Source of the DNA: Phyllobacteriaceae bacterium
GTDB taxonomy: Bacteria; Pseudomonadota; Alphaproteobacteria; Rhizobiales; Rhizobiaceae
Assembly: GCA_029279965.1 (NCBI GenBank)
Contig: JAJUHJ010000014.1
Span: forward strand, 1-42,163
DNA length: 42,163 nt
Direction of reading: 5' to 3'
Shown here: positions 24,293 to 32,569 of the stretch, in pieces
Numbering within the stretch: the stretch's first letter is position 1
Layout of the letters: every line of letters starts with the position of its first letter
Program-made: the position numbers and the translations under genes
Notes under the pieces: model-generated
What the model saw: only the letters and a program-made list of their open reading frames with translations
What the model was told of the DNA's origin: nothing
Databases searched by the model: none

Positions 24293-25528
24293 CTACTCGG
24301 CGCTGGCCACGATCTCCGCGAAGCGCTCCTGGGCGGCTTCCGGCGTCAGGTTCGGATCGGCGAAGAATTGTGCGAACAGATCGTTGACCTGCGTGAGGGT
24401 ATCCTGCGTCATGAGCTGGTTCGTGTCCGGAACCGTGTTGCCGCTCGCAAGAATCTCCAGCCCCTTCCGCATGCAGTCGTTGGCCGCCTCAAGGTCGACA
24501 TCGCCGCGCACCGGCAACGACCCCTTCTTGAGATTGAAAGCCACCTGCGTCTCCGGCGCGAGCATGATCGAGGCGAGGTCTTCCTGTGCGGCGGTGATTT
24601 CCGGATCGTCCACACTGGGGAAGTAGAAGGCATCACCTCCCGTCATCAGGACCTCGTGCACGCCGAGCCCGGGCAGACAGGTGTAATCCTCTCCGGCCAC
24701 CTGGCCGGCAAGCTGGAAATCACCCTGTGCCCAATCGCCCATGATCTGACCGCCAGCCTGACCGGTGATAAGAAGATTGGTGGCGTCTTGCCAGAGCTGA
24801 ACAGTAGACTTTTCCGCCATCTTGCGGGCCTGATCTGCGGCCTGGAAGGCTTTCGCGACTTCCGGCCCGGCCGCCACTTCGGCATCCTTGTCACGATAGA
24901 CTTTCAGGTAGACGTCGGGCCCGACGACCGAGACCAGCAGCACCTGGAATGCGCCGGAGGTTTGCCAAGGCTGGCGCCCTATGGCGAGCGGGATCTTGCC
25001 GGCTTCCTCGAGCGCGGGTGCGGCGGCGACAAACTCTTCCCAGTTTGTGGGAACGGGTACGCCAGCATCCTCAAACGCCTTGTTGGAGAGCCATAGCCAC
25101 TGCCAGGAATGGATATTGATCGGCACACAATAAACCTGACCGTCGATCGTGCAGCTATCGAGTAGGCTTACCGGTTTGACGACGTCGCGCCAGCCCTCTT
25201 CCTCAGCCAGACTGGTGAGATCCCGCAGAAGGCCGGCCTCTATCAATTCCTCAGCCTGACGACCGTGGTTGAACTGGGTCGCCGCCATGGGATCGCCGCC
25301 CGTCATACGACTGATCATGATCGGGCGAGCGGTGTTGCCGCCGCCGGCAATCGCGCCATCGATCCAGGTGTGATCCGTTTTCTCCTCGAGCGCTTTCGCG
25401 AACTCGGCCACCGCAGCCGCTTCACCGCCGGACGTCCACCAATGCGTGACTTCCAGATCGGCAGCCTGCGCGAGCGCGGTTGCGCCGAGCAGAGTCGATG
25501 CAGTAAGGAATGTCTTGATTGTCTTCAT
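24293..25528 (-). CDS. Carbohydrate ABC transporter substrate-binding protein
   Basis: A 411-residue periplasmic sugar-binding protein. It has a Sec signal peptide (residues 1-22, MKTIKTFLTASTLLG, cleavage after AQA) followed by DLEVTHWWTSGGEAAAVAEF, typical of the CUT1 glucose/mannose-type binding proteins. I chose the ATG at 25528 with GGGAGGAC upstream; the frame is open to 25726, but that part crosses the promoter and operator. It is the first gene of the eleven-gene operon and is divergent from the LacI regulator. The downstream GH43 gene suggests a pentose-containing oligosaccharide or glycoside as ligand, which is inference. Confidence 0.93.
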   Translation of the reverse strand: MKTIKTFLTASTLLGATALAQAADLEVTHWWTSGGEAAAVAEFAKALEEKTDHTWIDGAIAGGGNTARPIMISRMTGGDPMAATQFNHGRQAEELIEAGLLRDLTSLAEEEGWRDVVKPVSLLDSCTIDGQVYCVPINIHSWQWLWLSNKAFEDAGVPVPTNWEEFVAAAPALEEAGKIPLAIGRQPWQTSGAFQVLLVSVVGPDVYLKVYRDKDAEVAAGPEVAKAFQAADQARKMAEKSTVQLWQDATNLLITGQAGGQIMGDWAQGDFQLAGQVAGEDYTCLPGLGVHEVLMTGGDAFYFPSVDDPEITAAQEDLASIMLAPETQVAFNLKKGSLPVRGDVDLEAANDCMRKGLEILASGNTVPDTNQLMTQDTLTQVNDLFAQFFADPNLTPEAAQERFAEIVASAE

Positions 25529-25622
25529 CTTGTCCTCCCAGTCGGAAAATGCCTGAACGGCTCCGAAAGCCAACATCGGCTCCCATCCGATGCCATCGAT
25601 CAAAACCCATAGGCACGGGGTC

Positions 25623-25636
25623 TGTAATCGATTACA
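25623..25636. promoter_or_regulatory. LacI-type operator in the divergent promoter region
   Basis: TGTAATCGATTACA is a perfect 14-base palindrome with the central CG typical of LacI-family operators. It lies 95 bases upstream of the binding-protein ATG and 67 bases upstream of the LacI start. A TTGACT box (minus strand, 25663-25668) sits 36 bases from its centre, placing the operator near the likely transcription start of the carbohydrate operon, where a bound repressor would block initiation. Confidence 0.75.
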
Positions 25637-25662
25637 AACAGGTTGGTTTACCACGCGGAACG

Positions 25663-25668
25663 AGTCAA
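25663..25668 (-). promoter_or_regulatory. Possible -35 box of the carbohydrate operon
   Basis: TTGACT on the minus strand matches the -35 consensus at five of six bases. No convincing -10 is seen 16-18 bases downstream, so this is a tentative call supported mainly by its position relative to the LacI operator. Confidence 0.35.
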
Positions 25669-25703
25669 CCCTATTTTTTCGAGTCTCGGAAGAAATAAAA
25701 AAA

Positions 25704-26729
25704 TTGGATCGAAAAACACCAAACATTCAGGATGTTGCCCGTCTGGCAGGCGTTTCCACAGCCACTGTCAGCAGGGCCATCAGCAATCCCTCCATCGTGA
25801 CGGAAGCCACCCGTGAGGCGGTTTTCGACGCCATTCGCCGTACCGGCTACCAGATCAATCTGACCGCACGGAACCTGAGGCGGAGACGTACGGGTGCGAT
25901 CGTGGTTCTGGTACCGAACATCGGCAATCCCTTCTTTTCGCAGATCCTTGCGGGGATCGAGCAGGCTGCGGCTCCAGCCGGTTTTTCCGTGCTGATTGTT
26001 GACACGACACAGCCGCATGCCGCCGACGAGCAGGTCTTCGCATATCTGCACAACACGCGCGCGGACGGGCTGATCGTTCTGGACGGCTCGCTGCGACCCT
26101 GTTTGCTGGACCGGCTGGATTCGGCAGAAGCCATCCCGCCGGTCGTTTTTGCCTGCGAATGGATACCGGGCAGTTCGTTCTCCCGCGTCATGATCGACAA
26201 TCCGGCCGGCGCCGCCCTGGCGATCCGGCATCTCCACGAACTGGGCCATCGCCGCGTCGGACATATCAAAGGGCCGTCGGGCAACGTGCTGACCGAAACG
26301 CGTCTGGAAGGCACGCGCTCAGCCATGTCAGAGCTAGGTCTCGAAGCCGTTCCGGAATGGTTTTTCCAGGGGGATTTCTCGCTTCGCTCCGGTGCCGAAG
26401 CGGCAAGGCGGTGGCTGGCGCTTAACGAGCGGCCGTCGGCGATGTTCTGCGCCAGCGATCAGATGGCGTGCGGCTTCATCTCGGAGTTGAGCCTGGCTGG
26501 CGTCTCTGTACCGCACGATGTGTCGGTTGTCGGTTTCGATGACATCGACATCGGTCAGCATTTCATCCCGGCGCTCACCACCGTCCGCCAGCCGCGCATT
26601 CAGATCGGAGCGACGGCGGCTGAATTGCTCATGGAGCGCATCAACAATGGTGCGAACGCACACGCGCGCGTTGACCGCACGCTCGATGTCGAGCTGATCA
26701 TACGCCAGAGCACGGCGCCGGTGAGCTGA
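25704..26729 (+). CDS. LacI family regulator of the carbohydrate operon, probable TTG start
   Basis: A 341-residue LacI/GalR repressor. An N-terminal helix-turn-helix (NIQDVARLAGVSTATVSRAI, about 7-26) is followed by the hinge LTARNLRRRRTG and a periplasmic-binding-like effector domain (about 65-335), including CASDQMACGF and VVGFDDIDIGQHFIPALTTV. No ATG or GTG lies near the expected start; TTG at 25704 gives the standard N-terminus, with GGAAGA about 10 bases upstream, whereas the ATG at 25590 would add 38 residues across the operator. It is divergent from the ABC/GH43 operon and should respond to a sugar from that pathway. Confidence 0.9.
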   Translation: MDRKTPNIQDVARLAGVSTATVSRAISNPSIVTEATREAVFDAIRRTGYQINLTARNLRRRRTGAIVVLVPNIGNPFFSQILAGIEQAAAPAGFSVLIVDTTQPHAADEQVFAYLHNTRADGLIVLDGSLRPCLLDRLDSAEAIPPVVFACEWIPGSSFSRVMIDNPAGAALAIRHLHELGHRRVGHIKGPSGNVLTETRLEGTRSAMSELGLEAVPEWFFQGDFSLRSGAEAARRWLALNERPSAMFCASDQMACGFISELSLAGVSVPHDVSVVGFDDIDIGQHFIPALTTVRQPRIQIGATAAELLMERINNGANAHARVDRTLDVELIIRQSTAPVS

Positions 26730-26733
26730 TATT

Positions 26734-26759
26734 CGGCTACCCAGGAAGAGGAGTAGCCG
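26734..26759. terminator. Hairpin between convergent LacI and USP genes
   Basis: CGGCTAC and GTAGCCG form a perfect 7-base stem around a 12-base loop in the 58-base convergent gap. Position suits a terminator for both genes, but no T-run follows on either strand. Confidence 0.35.
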
Positions 26760-26787
26760 CGGCTTCACCACCCGTTGGAAAAACCCG

Positions 26788-27213
26788 TTACCGCACCACC
26801 AGCACCGAGATGGAAGCGTGGCGAACCACGCGTGCGGCATTCGGGCCTATGAGATAATCTTCGGGGCCCGGGCGCGACGCCGAAAGCACGATCAGGTCGG
26901 CTTTTACAAGATCGGCATAACGCAGGATCTCGCGATAGATCGATCCATGGCCAACGATGTGCCGGTGCTTGATCTCATCAGGCACATGCGCCTTGGTGAA
27001 GTCATGCAAGGCCGCTTTGGCGTGCTGGAGCGCCTGCTGCTCATGCTCCTTCGGGAAAAAGCCGCCGACAATCGACATGCCATAATCGGGAACGACCGTC
27101 ATCACATGCAGGCGGCTGCCGAAGCTCCTGGCGTAATCCACGGCAGTCTGGAGCGTATTCACCTCACCCTCGGCATTGCCGAGGTCGATCGATAGCAGAA
27201 TGTCCTTATACAT
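26788..27213 (-). CDS. Universal stress protein (UspA family) of the TAXI TRAP operon
   Basis: A 141-residue single-domain USP. It begins YKDILLSIDLGN with the conserved N-terminal aspartate and ends with SRPGPEDYLIGPNAARVVRH and VLVVR, the nucleotide-loop version seen in UspF-like, ATP-binding members. The ATG at 27213 lies inside the last codons of the TRAP permease gene (8-base overlap), so translation is coupled. In Halomonas elongata the USP TeaD, encoded with the TRAP carrier TeaABC, binds ATP and down-regulates uptake; a similar role is plausible here. Upstream in-frame codons to 27273 lie inside the permease gene and were not used. Confidence 0.9.
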   Translation of the reverse strand: MYKDILLSIDLGNAEGEVNTLQTAVDYARSFGSRLHVMTVVPDYGMSIVGGFFPKEHEQQALQHAKAALHDFTKAHVPDEIKHRHIVGHGSIYREILRYADLVKADLIVLSASRPGPEDYLIGPNAARVVRHASISVLVVR

Positions 27214-29905
27214 GGGCTTTCTCCGCTGAAGAGGCCGACCGAGGGTTCGGATTTCCCACCAATGTGCCTCCACGTCTGCGCTGCAGCAACATGACCAGCG
27301 CCAGGATGAGAACCGCCGGAATGTAGAATATCTGAGGCGGCATGCGCTCGACGCTCACCTCGACGGCAGTGATCTGCACCGGTTCTTCGGCGTAGAAGTC
27401 CATATCCGAAAGTGCCCGGGCGGCAAGGCTGTTGAGATCGAGCGGCTCATCGAGGATAGCCATTCCATTTTCGACGCGCACCGGCAGACCGATCGCCGTC
27501 TCGAAGCGCTGCTCACCACCTTCGCCCGCCGCGCCCAGGCCGAAGGCCATGGTGCGCTGAAGCATCTCGTCGGGGTTATCGAAGCTTGGCCCCTGGATAA
27601 CGAGGCGGACCTGTGCGTCCGATGGTTCGTTCTCAACCACTTCGAAAATGCGCTGCGGTTCGACTTGTTCGTAGGGCGACTGCACGAGATCAAGGAAAAA
27701 GCCCGGGCGCAGGAGCAGGAACGTTACGAGCAACAGCGCCGCAGACTCCCATAACCGCGACTTGACCATGAAAAATCCTTGGGTCGCTGCCGCAAAAATC
27801 AGCATAGCGACGGTCGCAAGGCAGAAAATCCAGATGGCCCCAAGCCAACTTACATCGATGAGCAGGAGATCGGTGTTAAACACGAAGATAAATGGCAGAA
27901 GCACCGTGCGCAGCGAATAGAAGAATGCCGTGAAACCCGTCTTCAGAGGGTCGCCCCGCGAAACCGCTGCCGCCGCGAATGAGGCGAGCCCCACCGGTGG
28001 CGTCACGTCCGCCATGATGCCGAAATAAAAGACGAACATGTGCGCGGCGATCAGCGGGATGAGCACACCGTTGGCAGCGCCCAACTGCACGATCACCGGC
28101 GCCATAAGAGAGGAAACGACAATGTAGTTGGCCGTCGTCGGGAGCCCCATGCCAAGGACGAGGCTGATGGCGGCAGTGAACACCAGGATGAGGAAAATAT
28201 TTCCACCAGACAGGAACTCGACGAACTCGGCCATGACCTGGCCTACGCCCGTCAGCGTGACGGTGCCGACCACAATACCTGCCGTCGCGGTGGCACAGGC
28301 GATGCCGATCATATTGCGCGCGCCGGTGATAAGACCCGCAAGAAGGTCCCCCAGCCCCTCGATGAAGGCGGCACGCCACTCGCTGGACTGAACCCCGCGA
28401 AAGAGGGCCTTCAGCGGCTTCTGCGTGACCATCATAAAGATGAGCACGAGCACAGCGTAAAACGCCGAGAGGCCGGGCGAAGCGCGTTCGATCATCAAGA
28501 ACCAGATGAGCACCACCAATGGCAGCAGGTAGTGCATGCCTGTCTTCAGCACTTCGGTAGCGATTGGAAGCTCGACGACGGGCGATTCGGGATCATCCAG
28601 TTCCAGGTCCGGCGCTTGCGCCGCATACCAGATGAGCATGACATAAATAGCCAACAACGCCAGCACCAGCACCGGTGCGGAAATTCCCGGCAGGAGATAG
28701 CGCACGAGAGCGATGCCGTAATAGATCGCGCCAGCCAATATGAGAATGGATGCAACAGTGATCCCGACGCGCAGAAGAGCGGCCGTCGCGGGACGTGTCT
28801 GCGCCTTTTCCAGCACCGGCATGTCCTGCCGTACGGCTTCCAGATGCACCACGTAAAGCAGCGCGATGTAGGAGATCACGGCTGGCAGGAAGGCGTGTTT
28901 GACCACCTCGAGATATGAGATGCCGACATACTCGACCATGAGGAAGGCGGCCGCCCCCATGACCGGCGGCATGATCTGTCCATTGACGGAACTGGCCACC
29001 TCGACGGAACCCGCCTTCTCCGGTGTAAAGCCCACGCGCTTCATCAAGGGAATGGTGAATGTGCCGGTGGTCACCACATTTGCAATCGAGGAGCCGGAGA
29101 TGACACCAGTCATCATCGAGGCAAGCACCGCCGCCTTAGCCGGACCCCCACGCATATGGCCGAGCAATGCGAAGGCGAGCTTAATGAAGAAATTGCCCGC
29201 ACCTGCACGGTCGAGCATGGAGCCGAACAGCACGAAGAGAAAGACGAAGGCGGAAGAGACGCCGAGCGCAACGCCGAAAACGCCATTGGGCGACAGCCAC
29301 ATCTGGTCCATCGCGCGGTCAAACGATGCACCGCCCCAGCGGAGGATATCCGGCAGCATAGGCGAAGAGCCGAAAAAGACGTAGGCAAGGAACACCAACC
29401 CTACGATGACAAGCGGCGGCCCCAACGCGCGGCGTGTAGCCTCCAAAAGCAGGATCATGCCCAATCCGGCGACCACAAGATCCTGGGTGATGGGCAAGCC
29501 AGGCCGTCGGGCGAGTTCATGATAGAAAATGAATACGTACAAAGCGCATCCGGCTGCCAGTAGCGCGAGGATCCAGTCAAATGCCGGAACGCGCTCGCGT
29601 GGACTGCGGGCGAAGGCGGGAAACGCCATAAAGGCAAGGAACAATCCGAAGGCAAGATGGATCGCGCGGGATTCGGCCTGATTGAGGACCAGCGGGAGAC
29701 CGGTCAGGCTCGACAGGGTATACGGTAGCGGAGAAGCGATGTAGAGCTGGAACAGCGACCAGCAAAGGGCCACCGCTGCTATGATATAGCCGGTGATTCC
29801 GGAAGGATCACGCGCTCCCGTATCCGAAGAGGCGACGAGATCCTGCAGATCATCTGACGAATATTGTACACCCCCGCCTGCAGCGGCGTTCGACTTTTCG
29901 GCCAT
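27206..29905 (-). CDS. TAXI-type TRAP transporter fused permease (4TM-12TM) with DUF3394 C-terminus
   Basis: An 899-residue inner-membrane protein fusing the small (DctQ-like) and large (DctM-like) TRAP subunits, as usual in TAXI systems. A roughly 45-residue soluble leader precedes the helices. Large-subunit landmarks are MMTGVISGSSIANVVTTGTF, LGMGLPTTANYIVVSSLMAP and ADVTPPVGLASFAAAA. A soluble C-terminal region (about 720-860; RIFEVVENEPSDAQVRL) followed by a last helix corresponds to DUF3394. I chose the ATG at 29905 (MAEKSNAAAGGG), with GGGGA upstream, over an in-frame start at 29980 inside the terminator-containing spacer. It follows its binding-protein gene and is coupled to a USP. Confidence 0.92.
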   Translation of the reverse strand: MAEKSNAAAGGGVQYSSDDLQDLVASSDTGARDPSGITGYIIAAVALCWSLFQLYIASPLPYTLSSLTGLPLVLNQAESRAIHLAFGLFLAFMAFPAFARSPRERVPAFDWILALLAAGCALYVFIFYHELARRPGLPITQDLVVAGLGMILLLEATRRALGPPLVIVGLVFLAYVFFGSSPMLPDILRWGGASFDRAMDQMWLSPNGVFGVALGVSSAFVFLFVLFGSMLDRAGAGNFFIKLAFALLGHMRGGPAKAAVLASMMTGVISGSSIANVVTTGTFTIPLMKRVGFTPEKAGSVEVASSVNGQIMPPVMGAAAFLMVEYVGISYLEVVKHAFLPAVISYIALLYVVHLEAVRQDMPVLEKAQTRPATAALLRVGITVASILILAGAIYYGIALVRYLLPGISAPVLVLALLAIYVMLIWYAAQAPDLELDDPESPVVELPIATEVLKTGMHYLLPLVVLIWFLMIERASPGLSAFYAVLVLIFMMVTQKPLKALFRGVQSSEWRAAFIEGLGDLLAGLITGARNMIGIACATATAGIVVGTVTLTGVGQVMAEFVEFLSGGNIFLILVFTAAISLVLGMGLPTTANYIVVSSLMAPVIVQLGAANGVLIPLIAAHMFVFYFGIMADVTPPVGLASFAAAAVSRGDPLKTGFTAFFYSLRTVLLPFIFVFNTDLLLIDVSWLGAIWIFCLATVAMLIFAAATQGFFMVKSRLWESAALLLVTFLLLRPGFFLDLVQSPYEQVEPQRIFEVVENEPSDAQVRLVIQGPSFDNPDEMLQRTMAFGLGAAGEGGEQRFETAIGLPVRVENGMAILDEPLDLNSLAARALSDMDFYAEEPVQITAVEVSVERMPPQIFYIPAVLILALVMLLQRRRGGTLVGNPNPRSASSAEKAHV

Positions 29906-29965
29906 CGGTCTGTTCCCCGGGAAACCTTCTTGATTATTCGATGCGCCGCCCCCCGCGGCAATGTA

Positions 29966-29991
29966 AAAGGGCGCCCTCATGGGCGCCCTTT
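29966..29991. terminator. Strong intra-operon hairpin between TAXI binding protein and permease
   Basis: AAAGGGCGCCC-TCAT-GGGCGCCCTTT is a perfect 11-base stem with a 4-base loop, 11 bases after the binding-protein stop. On the minus strand it ends in TTTT, on the plus strand in TTT. It has the shape of an intrinsic terminator but precedes the permease gene of the same system, so it probably reduces read-through and keeps the binding protein in excess. Confidence 0.75.
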
Positions 29992-30002
29992 CTCGAATCG
30001 TC

Positions 30003-30983
30003 TTATTCGAGCCAGCCTTGCTCCTGATAGTAGCGCTCAGCGCCGGGATGCATCGGCGCCGAATTGCCCTGACTGATCATCTCTTCCGGTGTCAGGTTCT
30101 CAAGCGCCGGGTGCAGATCCGTGAAGGAATCGAAGTTTTCGAATACGGACTGGACCAAGGTGTAGACGACATCCTCCGGCACGTTAGCGGACGTCACCAG
30201 CGTCGCACCGACACCGAAGGTGTTCACGTCTTCTTCAGTGCCGCGATACATGCCGCCCGGGATCACCGCCTTGAAATAATAGGGGCTCTCCTCGACCAAC
30301 CGGTCGACGACATCACCCTCCACCGGGACGATCACGCTGTCGCAGGTGGTGGTTGCTTCCTCGATAGAGCCGGCGGGGTGGCCGACGGTGTAGGCAAAGG
30401 CGTCGATGTTGTTGTCGCACAGCGCGGCGCTCTGCTCGGCCGGCGCGAGTTCGGCGGCAAGCGCAAAGTCCGCGTTGGTCCAGCCTTTTTCCTCGATCAG
30501 CAGATCCATCAGGGCACGCTGGCCAGAGCCGGGATTGCCGATGTTGACCCGCTTGCCCTTGAGATCGTCGAAGGCGGAGACATTGGCACCTGCGCGGGCA
30601 ACGATGGTCAGCGGCTCCGCGTGCAGCGAGAAGACCGAACGCAGGTCCTCATGGGCGCCTGTGTCGGCAAAGCTCGCTTCACCATTGAAAGCATTGTACT
30701 GCACGTCCGACTGTACGACGCCGAACTCCAGGTCACCGCCTCTGATGGCATTGACATTGAACACGGAGCCGCCGGTGGATTCCACCGAGCACCGAATGCC
30801 ATGGTCGCGCCGGGTCTGGTTCACCAGCCGGCACAAGGCGCCGCCCACCGGATAGTAGACGCCCGTCACACCGCCGGTGCCGACGGAGACGAAGCGCTGC
30901 TCCTGTGCCGTGGCAGTGCCTGCCGACAAGGCGCCCAAAAGCGCCGTAGCGACGCCAAGCCCGAGAATGCGTTTCAATTTCAT
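30003..30983 (-). CDS. TAXI family TRAP transporter solute-binding protein (second system)
   Basis: A 326-residue periplasmic protein with a Sec signal peptide (1-26, MKLKRILGLGVATALLG, cleavage after TATA) followed by FVSVGTGGVTGVYYPVGGAL, the TAXI signature. Other family segments are GGSVFNVNAIRGGDLEFGVV and LKGKRVNIGNPGSGQRALMD. It is the first gene of a unit continuing into the fused permease and the USP, with a strong hairpin after its stop. It differs from the other TAXI binding protein at 640-1569 in length and sequence, so the two probably have different ligands. No ligand can be assigned. Confidence 0.93.
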   Translation of the reverse strand: MKLKRILGLGVATALLGALSAGTATAQEQRFVSVGTGGVTGVYYPVGGALCRLVNQTRRDHGIRCSVESTGGSVFNVNAIRGGDLEFGVVQSDVQYNAFNGEASFADTGAHEDLRSVFSLHAEPLTIVARAGANVSAFDDLKGKRVNIGNPGSGQRALMDLLIEEKGWTNADFALAAELAPAEQSAALCDNNIDAFAYTVGHPAGSIEEATTTCDSVIVPVEGDVVDRLVEESPYYFKAVIPGGMYRGTEEDVNTFGVGATLVTSANVPEDVVYTLVQSVFENFDSFTDLHPALENLTPEEMISQGNSAPMHPGAERYYQEQGWLE

Positions 30984-31246
30984 GAGGGTCTCCCTGAATG
31001 TTCACCCGATAGTATTTGCACGTATGGTTCTGCCCGCTCTAAACGGGTCACTGCCGCCGGAATGCCGTGCAAGATATCCGGCCAGCTTGTCTGCGCGATC
31101 TAAGCCGAAAGCGTTAAACGCCCCCGCGCCCAAGTCAATGGACGTAGCGCGCAATTTAGTTGAAGTTACACGGGAATGTTGTCCCCCACCGTCATTGTGC
31201 GGCGGGATCAGACATGCCGTGCGCACCACTCCTCCCTCCTTCAGTT

Positions 31247-32569
31247 TCACCCCACCACAGCATCGATGGCGGCTCCGAGCCGCTCGACGACAGCGTCCGC
31301 CGTCTGGGAATCGATAATAAACGGCGGCGCCAACAGAACGTGGTCGCCATGCACGCCATCCACCGTACCGCCGGCGGGATATACCATCAGGCCACGCGCC
31401 ATCGCCTCCTTCTTCACGCGAGCATGAACCTTTAACGCCGGGTCGAAGGGCTCCTTGCTCGCGCGGTCGGTCACGAGTTCAATCCCCAGAAAGAGTCCGC
31501 GTCCGCGAATATCGCCCACATAGGCGTGATTGCCGAAGCGGGCCTCGAGACGCGCGCGCAGGTGGGCGCCCATCGCCTGCACATTTCCCAGAAGGTTGTC
31601 ACGGGCGATCACTTCCTGAACAGCCAGCGCCGCGGCACATGCAACCGGGTGGGCCATATAGGTGTGCCCATGCTGGAACAGCCCGGAACCCTCGGAAAAG
31701 GCATCAAAGATGTGGCGCGCCAGAAGCGCTGCGCCAATCGGCTGGTAACCACCGCCCAGTCCCTTTGCGACGGTGACGATGTCAGGCGCCACGCCATCCT
31801 GCTCGCAAGCAAAGAGCGTGCCCGTGCGCCCCATGCCGCACATCACCTCGTCAAGGATGAGCAGGACTCCATAGCGATCGCAGATTTCTCGGATGCGGCG
31901 GAAATAACCTGGAACGGCAGGCACGGCACCCGCCGTCGCGCCCACCACCGGCTCGGCGATGAAGGCCATGACCTTATCGACGCCGAGTTCGAGAATTTTC
32001 TCCTCGAGCTGCTGCGCGGCGCGCTGCCCGTACTCCTCCTCCGTCTCATCCGGTTTCCGATAGCGGTAAGCGTAGCACGGATCGATATGGTGGGTTTCGA
32101 TAAGCAGGGGCTGGAACTGCGCCCGGCGCCACTCATTGCCTCCGGCTGCGAGCGCACCCAGGGTGTTGCCGTGATAACTCTGGCGCCGCGCGATGATGTG
32201 GCGACGCTGCGGCTCCCCCTTCTCGACGAAATACTGCCGCGCCATCTTCAGCGCCGCCTCGTTTGCCTCCGAACCGCCTGAGACGAGATAGGCATGGCTG
32301 ATGCCGTCCGGCGCTGTCTTGACCAGTTGTTCGGCAAGCGCTTCGGCAGGTTCGTTCGTAAAGAAGCTCGTGTGCGCGTAAGCCAGCTTGCCGGCCTGCT
32401 GCCTGATGGCCTCCACGATGTCGGGATGATTGTGCCCCAGGCATGAGACGGCTGCCCCTCCGGAGGCGTCGATGTAAGCCTTGCCGGCACTGTCGAACAG
32501 CTCGACGCCCTCGCCACCAATGGCGACCGGCAAATCCGCGTGAACCTGTCGATGCAGAATGTAGGTCAT
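31247..32569 (-). CDS. Class III PLP-dependent aminotransferase (aspartate aminotransferase family)
   Basis: A 440-residue class III (omega-type) aminotransferase. Landmarks: GSEANEAALKMARQY, the aromatic-stacking site SYHGNTLGAL, D240 (LLILDEVMCGMGRTG) that pairs with the PLP nitrogen, and the Schiff-base lysine K269 (VTVAKGLGGGYQPIGA). It acts on an omega-amino acid, diamine or related amine, transferring the amino group to a keto acid; the substrate is not readable. Its ATG overlaps the stop of the RpiR regulator (ATGA). The TAXI operon begins 263 bases downstream on the same strand and may supply its substrate, but that link is inference. Confidence 0.93.
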   Translation of the reverse strand: MTYILHRQVHADLPVAIGGEGVELFDSAGKAYIDASGGAAVSCLGHNHPDIVEAIRQQAGKLAYAHTSFFTNEPAEALAEQLVKTAPDGISHAYLVSGGSEANEAALKMARQYFVEKGEPQRRHIIARRQSYHGNTLGALAAGGNEWRRAQFQPLLIETHHIDPCYAYRYRKPDETEEEYGQRAAQQLEEKILELGVDKVMAFIAEPVVGATAGAVPAVPGYFRRIREICDRYGVLLILDEVMCGMGRTGTLFACEQDGVAPDIVTVAKGLGGGYQPIGAALLARHIFDAFSEGSGLFQHGHTYMAHPVACAAALAVQEVIARDNLLGNVQAMGAHLRARLEARFGNHAYVGDIRGRGLFLGIELVTDRASKEPFDPALKVHARVKKEAMARGLMVYPAGGTVDGVHGDHVLLAPPFIIDSQTADAVVERLGAAIDAVVG

